Shown in pieces: positions 37,666 to 49,115 of a DNA stretch of 64,000 nt (positions are counted from its first letter, which is position 1; the number at the start of each line of letters is the position of its first letter). The notes beneath the pieces were generated by a model. The model had not been told where the DNA came from and did not search any database. It saw nothing but the letters and a program-made list of their open reading frames with translations. The DNA comes from Chlorops oryzae (Eukaryota; Arthropoda; Insecta; Diptera; Chloropidae). A program made the translations under genes and the position numbers. The stretch covers positions 60,650,896 to 60,714,895 of the forward strand of contig CM035806.1 in assembly GCA_020466095.1 (NCBI GenBank), written 5' to 3'.

Positions 37666-38036
37666 TCAATTCGCCTTTTTCGAATTATAGCCGAGGTAAC
37701 AGTTGATTGGGTCTTTGGCGCTATATTCTGTAACCAGTTTATGACTGCCAGTGAAATTCTGAAAAGCATTTAACAATTTGTTTTGAATATTTTAAAATAA
37801 ATTACAATTTCATATATGAAAGCATAGAAAAATAAAAGTTTTTGAACCTAACAGGCGAAGTAAAGCCTTTATTATATTCAGAACCGAAATAAAAACACTG
37901 TTATAGTGAGCACCAATATAAAACCTTCATTATAGTCAATCCTGCAGCTTACCTTGAAATCGGCAAAAATTAACAGCCACAGAAATACAAATACTGCTGG
38001 TAGTATATTTAAGAGTAGCAGAGTTTCCGAATCCAT
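37666..38036 (-). CDS. Small single-pass membrane protein, 58 residues, family not recognised
   Basis: Two exons, 38036-37953 and 37758-37666, join in phase 0 across a 194-bp intron with GTAAGC donor and TTTTCAG acceptor, ending at TGA. Residues 6-24 are a continuous hydrophobic run (LLLLNILPAVFVFLWLLIF), a signal-anchor-like helix. The polar tail of about 33 residues holds an Asn-Phe-Thr sequon at the exon junction, one Cys and a basic C-terminus (Lys-Lys-Ala-Asn). Intact splice sites, codon structure and the membrane helix argue for a real micropeptide gene. I cannot name it. A MITE lies 130 bp upstream. Confidence 0.6.
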
Positions 38037-38167
38037 TGCAATAAATTTTATAAATATTATTCTAAGAAACTATGACGGAATGTCAAAATCTCGTGCAGGG
38101 AACAGACAGTGTTGCACAAGAAATTTTGGCAAGGCCAGTGATGACAAAAAACACACTTTCAGCCTAA

Positions 38168-38553
38168 GAGCCTATACTGAGATATGCAGTAAGTAAAGCG
38201 CCCACAAGAAATACGTGCAAAAAAAATTGAAAAGTACTTCGAAGTAAATACTTTACTTTCGCTTATACTGAGATGTCAAGTAATCAAGTGCGCAGGGTTG
38301 CATGCGACTTTCCTGGTTTACTTCGCCATAGAAATGAACATGTCCATTTTTTATGCAAAGTAAATGCCAGGACAGCTGATTGCGGCACATTTTTCAAAGT
38401 AAATACTGACACCGACATCGAAGGTGTTAAGTTATTGGCATACTTTAAAGAATTAAGGGAGCGTGAATATAGTTGTCTCTCTCACACTTAACGACGTTGT
38501 AGCATATAGGCTCCTAATGTGCAAGTAGTTACTGCATATCTCAGTATAGGCTC
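38168..38553. mobile_element. 386-bp MITE with TAA target duplication
   Basis: GAGCCTATACTGAGATATGC at the left and GCATATCTCAGTATAGGCTC at the right are a perfect 20-bp TIR, flanked by TAA on both sides (38165-38167, 38554-38556). The 3-bp TAA matches Harbinger-type (TWA) targeting. Confidence 0.85.
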
Positions 38554-38558
38554 TAAAA

Positions 38559-38949
38559 TGCTATAAACAGAATAAGTACGTCAGCGAATATTCGCTCGAC
38601 GTCATTGCTTAAAATACACACGGTTATATGAAGTTGCCCACAACACAGCGAATTTCGCGACGTCAAAACGCCGCAATAGATCTAATTCTAATGGTAGCGC
38701 CGGCGACTGGCGAATAGCAGAATTTACACATCAGAAAACATATGCATTTGTATAAAATCTTTGAGATTTTGTTTCGAAAATGAGGGTTTGTACTTTCTGC
38801 TGGCAATGACTTATATTTTCAATCATAGTTTTTCGAAATTCTGAAAACAACATGAGTTCGCCATTCGCTGTCATTGTGTTCACCCGCGCGAATTCTTCGG
38901 CGTATTCGCCTGGCGAATATTCGCTTACGCCCTTATTCTGTTTATAGCA
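38559..38949. mobile_element. 391-bp MITE, copy 1, TAAAA duplication
   Basis: TGCTATAAACAGAATAAG and CTTATTCTGTTTATAGCA are inverted ends. TAAAA flanks both sides (38554-38558 and 38950-38954). A highly similar copy of exactly the same length lies at 59844-60234. It abuts the preceding MITE. Confidence 0.85.
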
Positions 38950-39354
38950 TAAAAGGTAGTACACGAAGGCAAAGGAATTCATTGGCGGAATTGAGGCTGA
39001 ATAAACTTTTTTTCCATGAAGAAATGTCAGATTGACAGATAGCATAAGGCGGTATATTTGAATACAAAAGAAAAAAGAACCCCCAAAACCCTCTCGTTGC
39101 GCACGGGCATGCTTGCAACGCTGCATAATGGTTTTTCTGTTTGTATTTTGAACACAGTACTGTTAAAAGTCTTACTTTTTTTTAGTAATTAAGGAAAAAG
39201 CGGATAGCGAATTCAATGACTTTATAAAATTCTTAGAGTGAGTAATATTTCTAACACTAAGGGTGCTCTCACACAATATGTATCGGGCAATATGACCTGT
39301 CAAATATGCCACAAGAGAAGCTGGCATGTCTTGTGAATGCAAGAAAATCGATAC

Positions 39355-39905
39355 CATGTAGGAGTGTAGGTCTAACTATTCTTCTTCCTAATCCCTGCAA
39401 TAGTGTTAGAGTTACGCTGCCTCAACATAGGCATATAGCATGAGGAAAAGAGAAGCTCTACCAAACTCATAAAATGATATGAAAAGCTTGAAAAACTCAA
39501 AACTATCAAGTGAAATCAATATCAGGAGCAAATAGAAATATGTTTTTTTAGTCCTAACCTGTCCACATAAGCTTTATTGATACACTTTTCAGCAAAAACT
39601 GAATCTATGTACAATCAAATTCGTAGCCGTAGTCGAAAATGTATGTCAATTATTACAAAATGAAAAATTCGTGCACATTGAGCAAAAACATAGTGCAATA
39701 CATTTATTAATAATTAATTTAGCAAAAAACAACTTTTCTTTAAAATTTCTTGCAAGTGGCATCATAGTGCCCTTGTGTCACCGTTTGTTGTTGGTAGCTT
39801 TCAGGTGAATTTCTCGAAGGAGTTGATTTTCCTATTCCTGCTTAAGGTTTTTGTTGGTAGCTTTTTGGTGAATTTCTCGAAAGAGTTAATTTAAGTTAAT
39901 TTAAG
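39355..39905. mobile_element. Deleted relative of the long-TIR element
   Basis: Starts CCATGTAGGAGTGTAGGTCT and ends in GGTGAATTTCTCGAAAGAGT repeats, matching outer and inner parts of the 57466-60476 element (CTTCTTCCTAATCCCTGCAA, CATAGGCATATAGCATGAGG, CAAATTCGTAGCCGTAGTC), but most of each terminal repeat and the interior are missing. The region 38955-39354 in front of it shows no gene. Confidence 0.6.
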
Positions 39906-41161
39906 AAGTTAATTTAAACAACAAAAGTTTTAAAATTTTCATCTAACGGTCAAATATAAAAGAAATCGTCGCAAAATCGCTAGTACGAACGATTTATACT
40001 CGTTCCATTCCGTCAGCCGTCCCTTGCCTACAGTCAAAATATCGTTGAGAAAAATCGACCGAAAATCGGCATGTATGAAAGCACACTAATATGATTTCCA
40101 GGCATACAACGATTCGAAATCTCGGCATTTCAAAACAAAATTGAAATCGCTTGGATTTCAAATGTCAAATTTGTTCTAAAGTTGTCTGAAATCTCGAGAT
40201 TTCGTTGTACGTCTGGAAAGCATATAAGCCGCAGTAAAGCGATTTACAGATAAATTTTAATCAATCATACTTTTGAATATACTATATATCAAGGCGTATT
40301 CAACAAGGTGGTGTCATTTTCAAGTTTGTCTTCTTCTTTCTGAAACTTCTTTCTGAACTGTCAAACTATATGAAATTTTTAGAATTTTTAGTGTATTTGC
40401 AATAAAAAATCAATGTTTTTGTTTTAAATTTGTTTTTCTTGTTGTAGAACTGCTATCATATAAATTTTCGTAAAATATTTTTTTTTTTGGGGTTTTTAGT
40501 TACCTTATTTTTAAGCATCATTCTTTTTTTTTTTTAATTTTACATAAAAAATCGAAATTTAATAGATAATTTTTACTCCATTTCGGCATTTAAGGTAACT
40601 ATACTTTACTTTCATGTACAGACATCTCCGGTCAAATGCGCTGTTGAAGTTAAATGAAAAAATTGCTCTGAACAAATTTCAGTGTTAGTCCCGATTTCCA
40701 CGATCAAATATTTGCAAAGTCTTGAGGTTGTTTGCGAGAGGGGGAAGAGGAAGAGAACAAAAAGTTTTTGAGTACGGACTTTGCTGTACTCGCAAATTCT
40801 GCTTTGCACTTTTCGCTGACACAAATTTTTTGACATTTTTTGCTGTCGATATTCATTTTGATACCTTAATATTTTATTTTTTGGAGCAATTATTGCGCTT
40901 TCAATACGGTTTAACGTTTCATTTTGTTCTGAGTTTGCTTTCAGCGGCCGAAAGAAGCGTCGGTGAAATAACTTACCAAATATATATTTGTACGTGGAAA
41001 CACATTCGCAAAGAGTAAAAGGGAAAAGAAAAATATTTGTAAATAAATATTTTATCGTGGAAATCAGGACTTAGTCAAAATGAAAATATTCGACGTTAAT
41101 ATCCAGGAATAACGTACGGAATTGCAAACAAAAATAAAATAACTGCTGTTCTCGCTCGAGC
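39906..41161. other. Intergenic DNA upstream of UQCR11
   Basis: No recognised gene. The open frames present start late and lack family resemblance. Confidence 0.4.
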
Positions 41162-41205
41162 TATAACCTAGATTTATCCTCGGGGCTCCCTTATAACCTA
41201 GATCA
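41162..41205 (+). promoter_or_regulatory. Element shared with the COA4 upstream region
   Basis: Two TATAACCTAGAT units surround a TCGGGGCTCC core. An almost identical sequence lies in opposite orientation at 52911-52951, upstream of COA4. Here it is about 175-220 bp before the UQCR11 start codon. It could be a regulatory module for mitochondrial genes or a short repeat; the function is inference. Confidence 0.35.
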
Positions 41206-41379
41206 ATAGAAAAGGGACTACCTGAGGGAAAAGCTTCATCAAAATTATGGCAGCACTTATTTTGTGGCATTGGTATTTTTGTTTTTCAGCATTTTTTCAA
41301 TCCAATTCAAGTGAGCGAGGGCATTGGCGAAGGTTGTGTGAATTTTTACGAATCCTTAAGGAAATCCAATAACACAAAC

Positions 41380-41635
41380 ATGAGGATGCCATTTGGAAAG
41401 AGACACGCTGAAATTTTTAGCTCCTTGTAAGTGATCGAGACAATTGTAATTGATAGTATTTTCAAAAATATATATTGCATAATCGATCCTTAACTTAAAA
41501 TTTTTCATTTTCAGTGTACCATCACTTATGGGATTTGGTGGTGCCGCTGGCTTAGGTCTGCTTTACTATACGGATTGGAAACTATTCAATCAATACATAC
41601 CATTTTATGGTTCTAAATATGATAAATCCGAGTAA
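41380..41635 (+). CDS. UQCR11: Cytochrome bc1 complex subunit 10 (UQCR11)
   Basis: Small subunit of respiratory complex III in the inner mitochondrial membrane. Two exons, 41380-41426 and 41515-41635 (88-bp intron), encode 55 residues, against 56 in human. The basic N-terminus (Met-Arg-Met-Pro-Phe-Gly-Lys-Arg) is followed by a single hydrophobic helix ([15 protein letters not shown]). The family tail [20 protein letters not shown] aligns with human ATDWRLILDWVPYINGKFKK. The start was chosen because the preceding frame lacks another suitable ATG. A polyadenylation signal AATAAA is at 41722-41727. Confidence 0.9.
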
Positions 41636-44352
41636 ATTATAAAATGATTTTATTTAAAATCGGCTTTGTTCCATAATTAATTCTGCCATAACCAAAACAA
41701 ATGTCCTTCGAAAGGAAACAGAATAAACTTCATGGTTGACTGATTCTCGAAGCACTATACATTATTTTTCTTGAATAGGAAGAAATCCGATTCCACACAG
41801 TACTAAATTCAATTAAATTGAAAATATTCATTCGAGCAATGCCGATAAATTTGAGAGGACTTCGGGAAATGAGATGGATTCTAAAATGTTTGCTGTTAAC
41901 ATCTTGCAGTCATCACTTTTTGTTTTCAGAACCGAGTTCAGAATTTATTTTTCATTCTCCTATTCTTGGCCTTAGACATTTCTTAACTCAAATTCTATAC
42001 TTACCACTTGTTCGATTACTTGACAAAGCTGTATCTCGTAAACCGTAAGCAATATTCTTTTGGTGTCTGGAGCAAAGTTGTTGATATTGGATTGGAGAAA
42101 AAAATGCCTCGAGAAGTTAACCCTGAACAAGTGCATCTACTGGCTCAAAAATCTAAAAATTCGGCATATGTCGCGTATGCTAACTCACATTACTCATACG
42201 CAGTAAGGGAAAAGATGGGCATTTTTTTGTATTTTAAGCGACTAGAGGCACTTTTTCTGGGTAAATTTGTTCTGAATCTTTTACAGTCGTATCTGGATGT
42301 AACGAATCTCTGAAATAATGAACAGCTCGAAATAGTGAACGCTTTTTTATTACACGGACTTTTCTAAATAATGAGGCCTGTAGAGAGGGAGTGGAAAAGG
42401 AGGATTTCCCCCGGACCCCAAATGTCTCTCTACGGGCCTGTAGAGAATGAACAAAACATTAAATCTCGCGAACAGGACGTGCAAAAAATAATTCACTACA
42501 TCCAGATCCGACTGTATCTCCTATTGAATACCAACAACTTTGCTGAAAACACCAAAACAATATTCCGTACGGTTAACGATACAGCTATGTAAAAAGTGGT
42601 AAAAATCGAATTTGAGTAAAAAAAATTTACAAGGCTGCCAATTTGCAGATGCAGAATGTAAGGTTTTTTCCAAGTACTTTTAGGAGAAAGTGTCAAATCT
42701 CACTCCCCACACGATCACAAAAATTTGTCGCACAGTGTAATTCATGGAAGATTTTCGCCATGCATGCGATGAATTCTGGCTGGGGAACGAAAGTAATAGG
42801 TATGTATACTCATATCACGAAATCCATGTTACGCACTGTTACAACGTGCGAATTATTTTAATTGGATTAGCTAAGAAAAATTTTTTCCCGAAAACTGATT
42901 TGCAATTATTATTAATTAATTTTACCCTCTTTTCAAAACGTGTAAAGGGTTTTTAAATCCATTTGTAAATTTCGATGATATTAAGCAAAATGTCCGTTAC
43001 GCACGCGTTACAAAATTTTTCCTTTAGAAATTTTATGTGAATTGACTTGAGATAGAATTTTCATACTTTTTTACAGCTATAAGAGGTTATCCTAGATTAC
43101 ACTAGTAGCCTTTGTGTCAAAAAAAACACGTACTGAAGAAAAAGTGTAACATGTGCGTACCGCGTGAAATTTTTTTCAATACAGATATAAAAAAAAAAAT
43201 TGTCAATCAGCTTTACCGTCTCAAAATCCACACATAACATCATTTTCGAAAAAAAATTTCTTATATTAGAGTCTGTATTGGAAAAAATATCAATTTCGTT
43301 ACGCACGCGTTACACTTTTTTTTACTTTATTTGAATAGACTTACCTCGGTATGTCTATGACAATTATTTATATTTGCACATATATATTTATTAGCAATAT
43401 ATCAATAAGTTTGAATAAAGTGTTTTTTCCAATTTATTTGAGCCACCAGCGCACGCAATCACCGAAAAGAGCGATATGAAATTGCAAAATTTTTGCTCAA
43501 ATGCGCTCGCTGCGCGAAATTAAAATAAAACAAAGAAAAACTACCGTTAACTTGAAGAATTAAGTTCCATAGAATATATTCTGTACAATTTCTCTTCTCT
43601 CATTGCAATTTCATTTTTGACCTATGCGGGGTTGACTTTTTCTTGGATTTCGTGATATATTAAAGCTTAAAAGTTGAAAAAAAATTTTTTTTTCAATGTT
43701 CACATATACCTTTATTGAAATGTATGTATATATATATATATATATAAATTATATTTTTGTATTTTAATTCTACATTTACTGTAATGTAAATCTGTTATTT
43801 ACAAACATTTCAAATCTTTTTCTTTTAATTTTTTTTTTTCATAAAAAAAAAAAAAAAATTTTTTTGCAACGGAAACATAAAATCAATGATCATTCTTTTT
43901 AGAACCACACTTTTAGAGGGACGCTTACATTTAAAATGGCTAAATTCTGCTTAATCCGATAAAAAATTGTTGCTTAGTCTAAGCAAAAAAAAATTTTTTC
44001 AGATCCCACGGAATGATTTCGAAACAGAACAATTGTTTTTTAATAAAACATATTTTTTTTATGAGACTAAAAATGGAAATAGATCTACAATGGCGGTTCG
44101 CCTTATTTTTTTTGAACTTTATCCAATTTTTTTTTCATTTCGGAACTTCGCACAAAATGTAAACGGTTTAACTTATTTGGTAATTTTAAAAACTGCGCCT
44201 TCATTAAGATATAATTTTGAGATTTTTTATAATTATTATTTTTTTATTTTTTTTGCTGGAATATCCTTATTTCTTTTACTATACTTACACTTCGACCTAT
44301 GAGGTCTTTTGTGCAACCGCATAGCCTTGAATATTTACTAAAAAAAAAAACT
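41636..44352. other. Intergenic DNA with ACGCACGCGTTAC motifs
   Basis: 3' flank of UQCR11 and Rab4. At 42780-43320 the word GTTACGCACGCGTTACA or degenerate forms recur at about 150-bp spacing amid AT-rich DNA. About 42380-42450 has an inverted GCCTGTAGAGAG motif. No gene recognised. Confidence 0.5.
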
Positions 44353-45768
<1,416 letters not shown>

Positions 45769-46123
45769 AATTAATTGTATCACTTCAACTCGTTGCCGCT
45801 TCGTTATTTATTACTTCGTTATTTCAGGCTTAAACAATTTTTTTGCAGTTTTTTAATTTTGCCTGGCGTAGCCGTGTTTTGGTTTCTTCTTCCTTTGTTA
45901 TTATTCATAAAATTCGACAGTCGACGTTTAATCCGCAATCACACGTATACGTAACATATTCCACAATAATTTCTATAATTCATTTGCGGTCACACGGCGA
46001 AATTTTTGGCCCGCAATAATAAGCAAAATTCGTTTCAGTGTGTGGTTCGACATTTCGTTTTTTCCCCCTTGAATATTTCTGTTCATTTGATATGTAAACT
46101 AAAAAAAATCTCTGTCATCTTAA

Positions 46124-46217
46124 TAGGTATGTATGTTACCGTACTGCACGAAACTGACCAATTTTTTTAATACTATATGAAAATTGGGCAGTTTCGTGCA
46201 GTACGCAAACATACCTA
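46124..46217. mobile_element. 94-bp hairpin MITE
   Basis: TAGGTATGTATGTTACCGTA and the right arm ending TACGCAAACATACCTA pair almost throughout, including TGCACGAAACTGACCAAT against ATTGGGCAGTTTCGTGCA. Confidence 0.75.
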
Positions 46218-46223
46218 ATATGT

Positions 46224-46381
46224 CGAGAGACACACGAACAAATGTTCTGAAACAATTATGTAAGTAGAGAAAGACGAGCGAAGAAAAAAGACGGTTGTTT
46301 GTTATATGTTCTGCGCTTCTCTTTCTTTCTCATGCAATCAAATGGAATTGTTCCGAAACATGTTCGTGTGTCTGACTCTCG
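46224..46381. mobile_element. 158-bp MITE, CGAGAG ends
   Basis: CGAGAGACACACGAACA at the left and TGTTCGTGTGTCTGACTCTCG at the right are inverted, with 4 extra bases on the right. A partial inverted relative ends at 52847. Confidence 0.65.
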
Positions 46382-46509
46382 AGTATGTATATAGAAAATG
46401 TTTGTTCTTTCTGTCAAAAATGCCTGTAAATTAAAAAATATATGTAAAACATCTGTCAATGCTTTTTTAGTTTTTTTCGTTTATCGAAACCCAGCAGACA
46501 TAACTTACT

Positions 46510-46847
46510 TAGGCTGAAAACACACCAAAGCCAACAAAACGTTGTTTCATGTCGAATTCGACAAAAGTATATTGCTTCTTATCTAGCAACGCACACCGAG
46601 TACGACACAACATTTTGTTGGTCAACGCATTTGTTCGAACGCCGTTGATACAACGCAACGCACACTGAAAACGACACGAGCAAAACAGAAGCTTCGACAA
46701 AAAACCATGTAGAAAGCTGTTGGCTTGGATTTTGTTTGAGTTCGACAAATTTGTTGGCGTTGGTGTGGGTTATGGCGAAAAGCGTTTTTTTTTTTTTTGC
46801 TATACGTCAAAAAAACGTTTTGATGGCTTTGGTGTGTTTTCAACCTA
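46510..46847. mobile_element. 338-bp MITE, TAGGCTGAAAACACACC ends
   Basis: TAGGCTGAAAACACACCAAA and TTTGGTGTGTTTTCAACCTA form a TIR with one mismatch. The interior is repetitive (ACGCACAC, TTCGACAAA). It lies directly beside the next element. Confidence 0.75.
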
Positions 46848-46852
46848 AAGGT

Positions 46853-47629
46853 CTCGACGTGCGATGGTTCATAGCATGCGATCGAAAGTATGCGATAGAT
46901 CGCAAGTGGAGAACGCTCATGGCAGATGGTATGCTATATCTCGCATACCATATCGCATGCCATCTATCGCTTGCGATCACTGTCACTTTTAAGTTTTTTT
47001 TATGTTTTTCTCTTTTCTGCAAAACGGATTTACCCAGAATGTCGGGTTTTTTTCTTTTTTTCTCTTGATTTATCAAATCTTGCATCCCTTTCAATGTTTT
47101 GGCGCTTTTATGCTGCAAATTTTCTCGCAGAATGCCATCTTAAGGCTGAATTACAATAGGGCAGTGGCAGTATTTGAAATCAGCTGATATTTTAGAACGC
47201 AGTGCTTGCTATTGAGTCAATTACAATACGGCAGTGGCAGCAGGCAGCACTGCTTTGAACAGCTGTTCTATTGTAGCCAACTTAACATGAAATAATGGTA
47301 TCTTTCATCGCATTCAACTTGACAGACGAAAAGAAATGGATGAAAAAATTGACACAAAATTCAGAGCATGCCTGATAGCTTGCGAAATTTCAAAATACGC
47401 AGTCACTGCCGACGCTGTATTGTGTTTACTATGGCAGTAAATCTGTGTACTGACAGTGAACATCAGATTTGAAATACTGTCACTGCCGCTGCTACTGCCC
47501 TATTGTAATTCAGCCTTTAAAATGCTCATCGCATACCGAAATTTGTCCACTCAAAAATTCTCTCTACCTGCTGCCATCACATACCATAAAATTTGACAGA
47601 TGGTATGCGATGAACCATCGCACGTCGAG
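46853..47629. mobile_element. MITE with CTCGACGTGCGATGGTTCAT ends, interrupted
   Basis: The left end CTCGACGTGCGATGGTTCAT is mirrored exactly by the right end (ATGAACCATCGCACGTCGAG). The subterminal word GCATGCGAT/TATGCGAT is repeated. It is split by the element at 47144-47515. Confidence 0.8.
47144..47515. mobile_element. 372-bp MITE nested in the preceding element
   Basis: GGCTGAATTACAATAGGGCA and its exact reverse complement at the right end. Flanked by CTTAA on the left and TTTAA on the right, compatible with a TTAA-type target. Insertion removed no host ends. Confidence 0.8.
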
Positions 47630-48034
47630 TCGCACTGTAATGGTTTCTTTGCATTAATTAAATCAACAAAAGTTTTCATGTTTTGACATTTTGAAATGCC
47701 CACATCGAAGAAGAAGGACTTCAAATTTATTTAGCCTGATGATATATGGAAAATCACACCGTCTAAATTACATGTTAATATAGTGATCTTAATGACCGTC
47801 GCGTTGGAAAAATAAGGACTTGTGGAGCACGCATCGTGTAAATAAAACATGCGTGAAATGGTTGACGCTGCGTCGAGTATTCTGAACTCGATAAAAGTAT
47901 GACCGCATAGTCGCTGTTCATATCATGCGACAAGACAACGAGCGGACACGGTGGTTGTTGGCAAGCGACGTTCGGGGAAGAGAGAGAGAGAGAGGGGTAC
48001 GTGTCGTACGTAGTACGTACTCGGCGACACGCTT

Positions 48035-48769
48035 CCCAGCAAGAATCGTAGCAGTTATATAACTAGTTACGTACCCGATACGGGTACCAGATGTTGCGGT
48101 ATTTTCTTTGTTACAAGCTTATGGGCAAGAGGAGATTTATACCGCAATGTTGCTGAAAAGATGTTGCGCACACTGCATACATGTAGCAACTATCTTTTTC
48201 TATTGTACTTGTAACTAGTTAATACCCTGTTATTAGTAAAGAAAAGATATGGAAATTTTTTTTCATGCAACCCACCCTTTACCATTCGATTATTTGAAAT
48301 TAAAAAAAAAACATTTTTTTCTAAAAGTTATTTTATATATAAATAAGTACTTAACGTTTTTTAAAGCCATATCAGTTTCATAATATTCCTTCAATACTTC
48401 GGATCTGGCTCCGCCGCTTGCAACGTTTGAAATAATTAAATGGCGACATATCTTATTGATGTATAAACATCAGAGACATGCAGGAATGAGTAAATCAATG
48501 GGTACATCATTGAATACCTGCGTCAAAGTAGTATTTTGGAGTACTTCTGCAATTTATATCCTTACTATGTACATATTATTTTAATTATGTTTTTATTTAT
48601 GAGCATCACTTTGGCTTATCCCAATTAAGGAGACTGGAAACAATTTACTGGTTACTTATCGCGAAAGTTCAACACTAGAAATATGTGTTTACAGAATATG
48701 CATTGGTGTTAGTAGCTGCAATATTTGCTCATATGTGTTAGTGAGTTTCGGTAGCAGTTTCTTGCTGGG
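48035..48769. mobile_element. 735-bp element, CCCAGCAAGAA ends
   Basis: CCCAGCAAGAA at the left and TTCTTGCTGGG at the right, then partially paired subterminal sequence. The left 165 bp match 12652-12815. No coding potential. Confidence 0.6.
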
Positions 48770-49115
48770 TAGCTTTTAACGTGTAAATAGCGTATATACG
48801 ATTTTTAAGCAATACGCTAGCCGACCTTTATGCGAGTACTCGATTACTTGAAATAGTGGCGACCAAATACTTTAAGTTACTCGACTCGCTCTATCATTAG
48901 TCATTGCCCGACCAAAAACATTAAAAACAAAAACAAAGAAATAAGTTCGGGTTTCTTTTATAAATTGTGTGAAAATAGTCCTTAAACGCTTCAGGGTAAA
49001 AATTTCAAAAAGAAAATTTTAAATTCTATGTGAGAGCACGTGTTGTTAATATAATCAGTGTTGAAAAGTTTTTTAAAACTAGTTTTCAACTTTGCAACAA
49101 AAACAACAGCTTGAA

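Noticed and set aside
39180..39233. Exon-like segment with poly-T/AG acceptor and GTGAGT donor (frame IKEKADSEFNDFIKFLE)
   Set aside because: No partner exon with matching phase was found within several kb and it lies between mobile elements.
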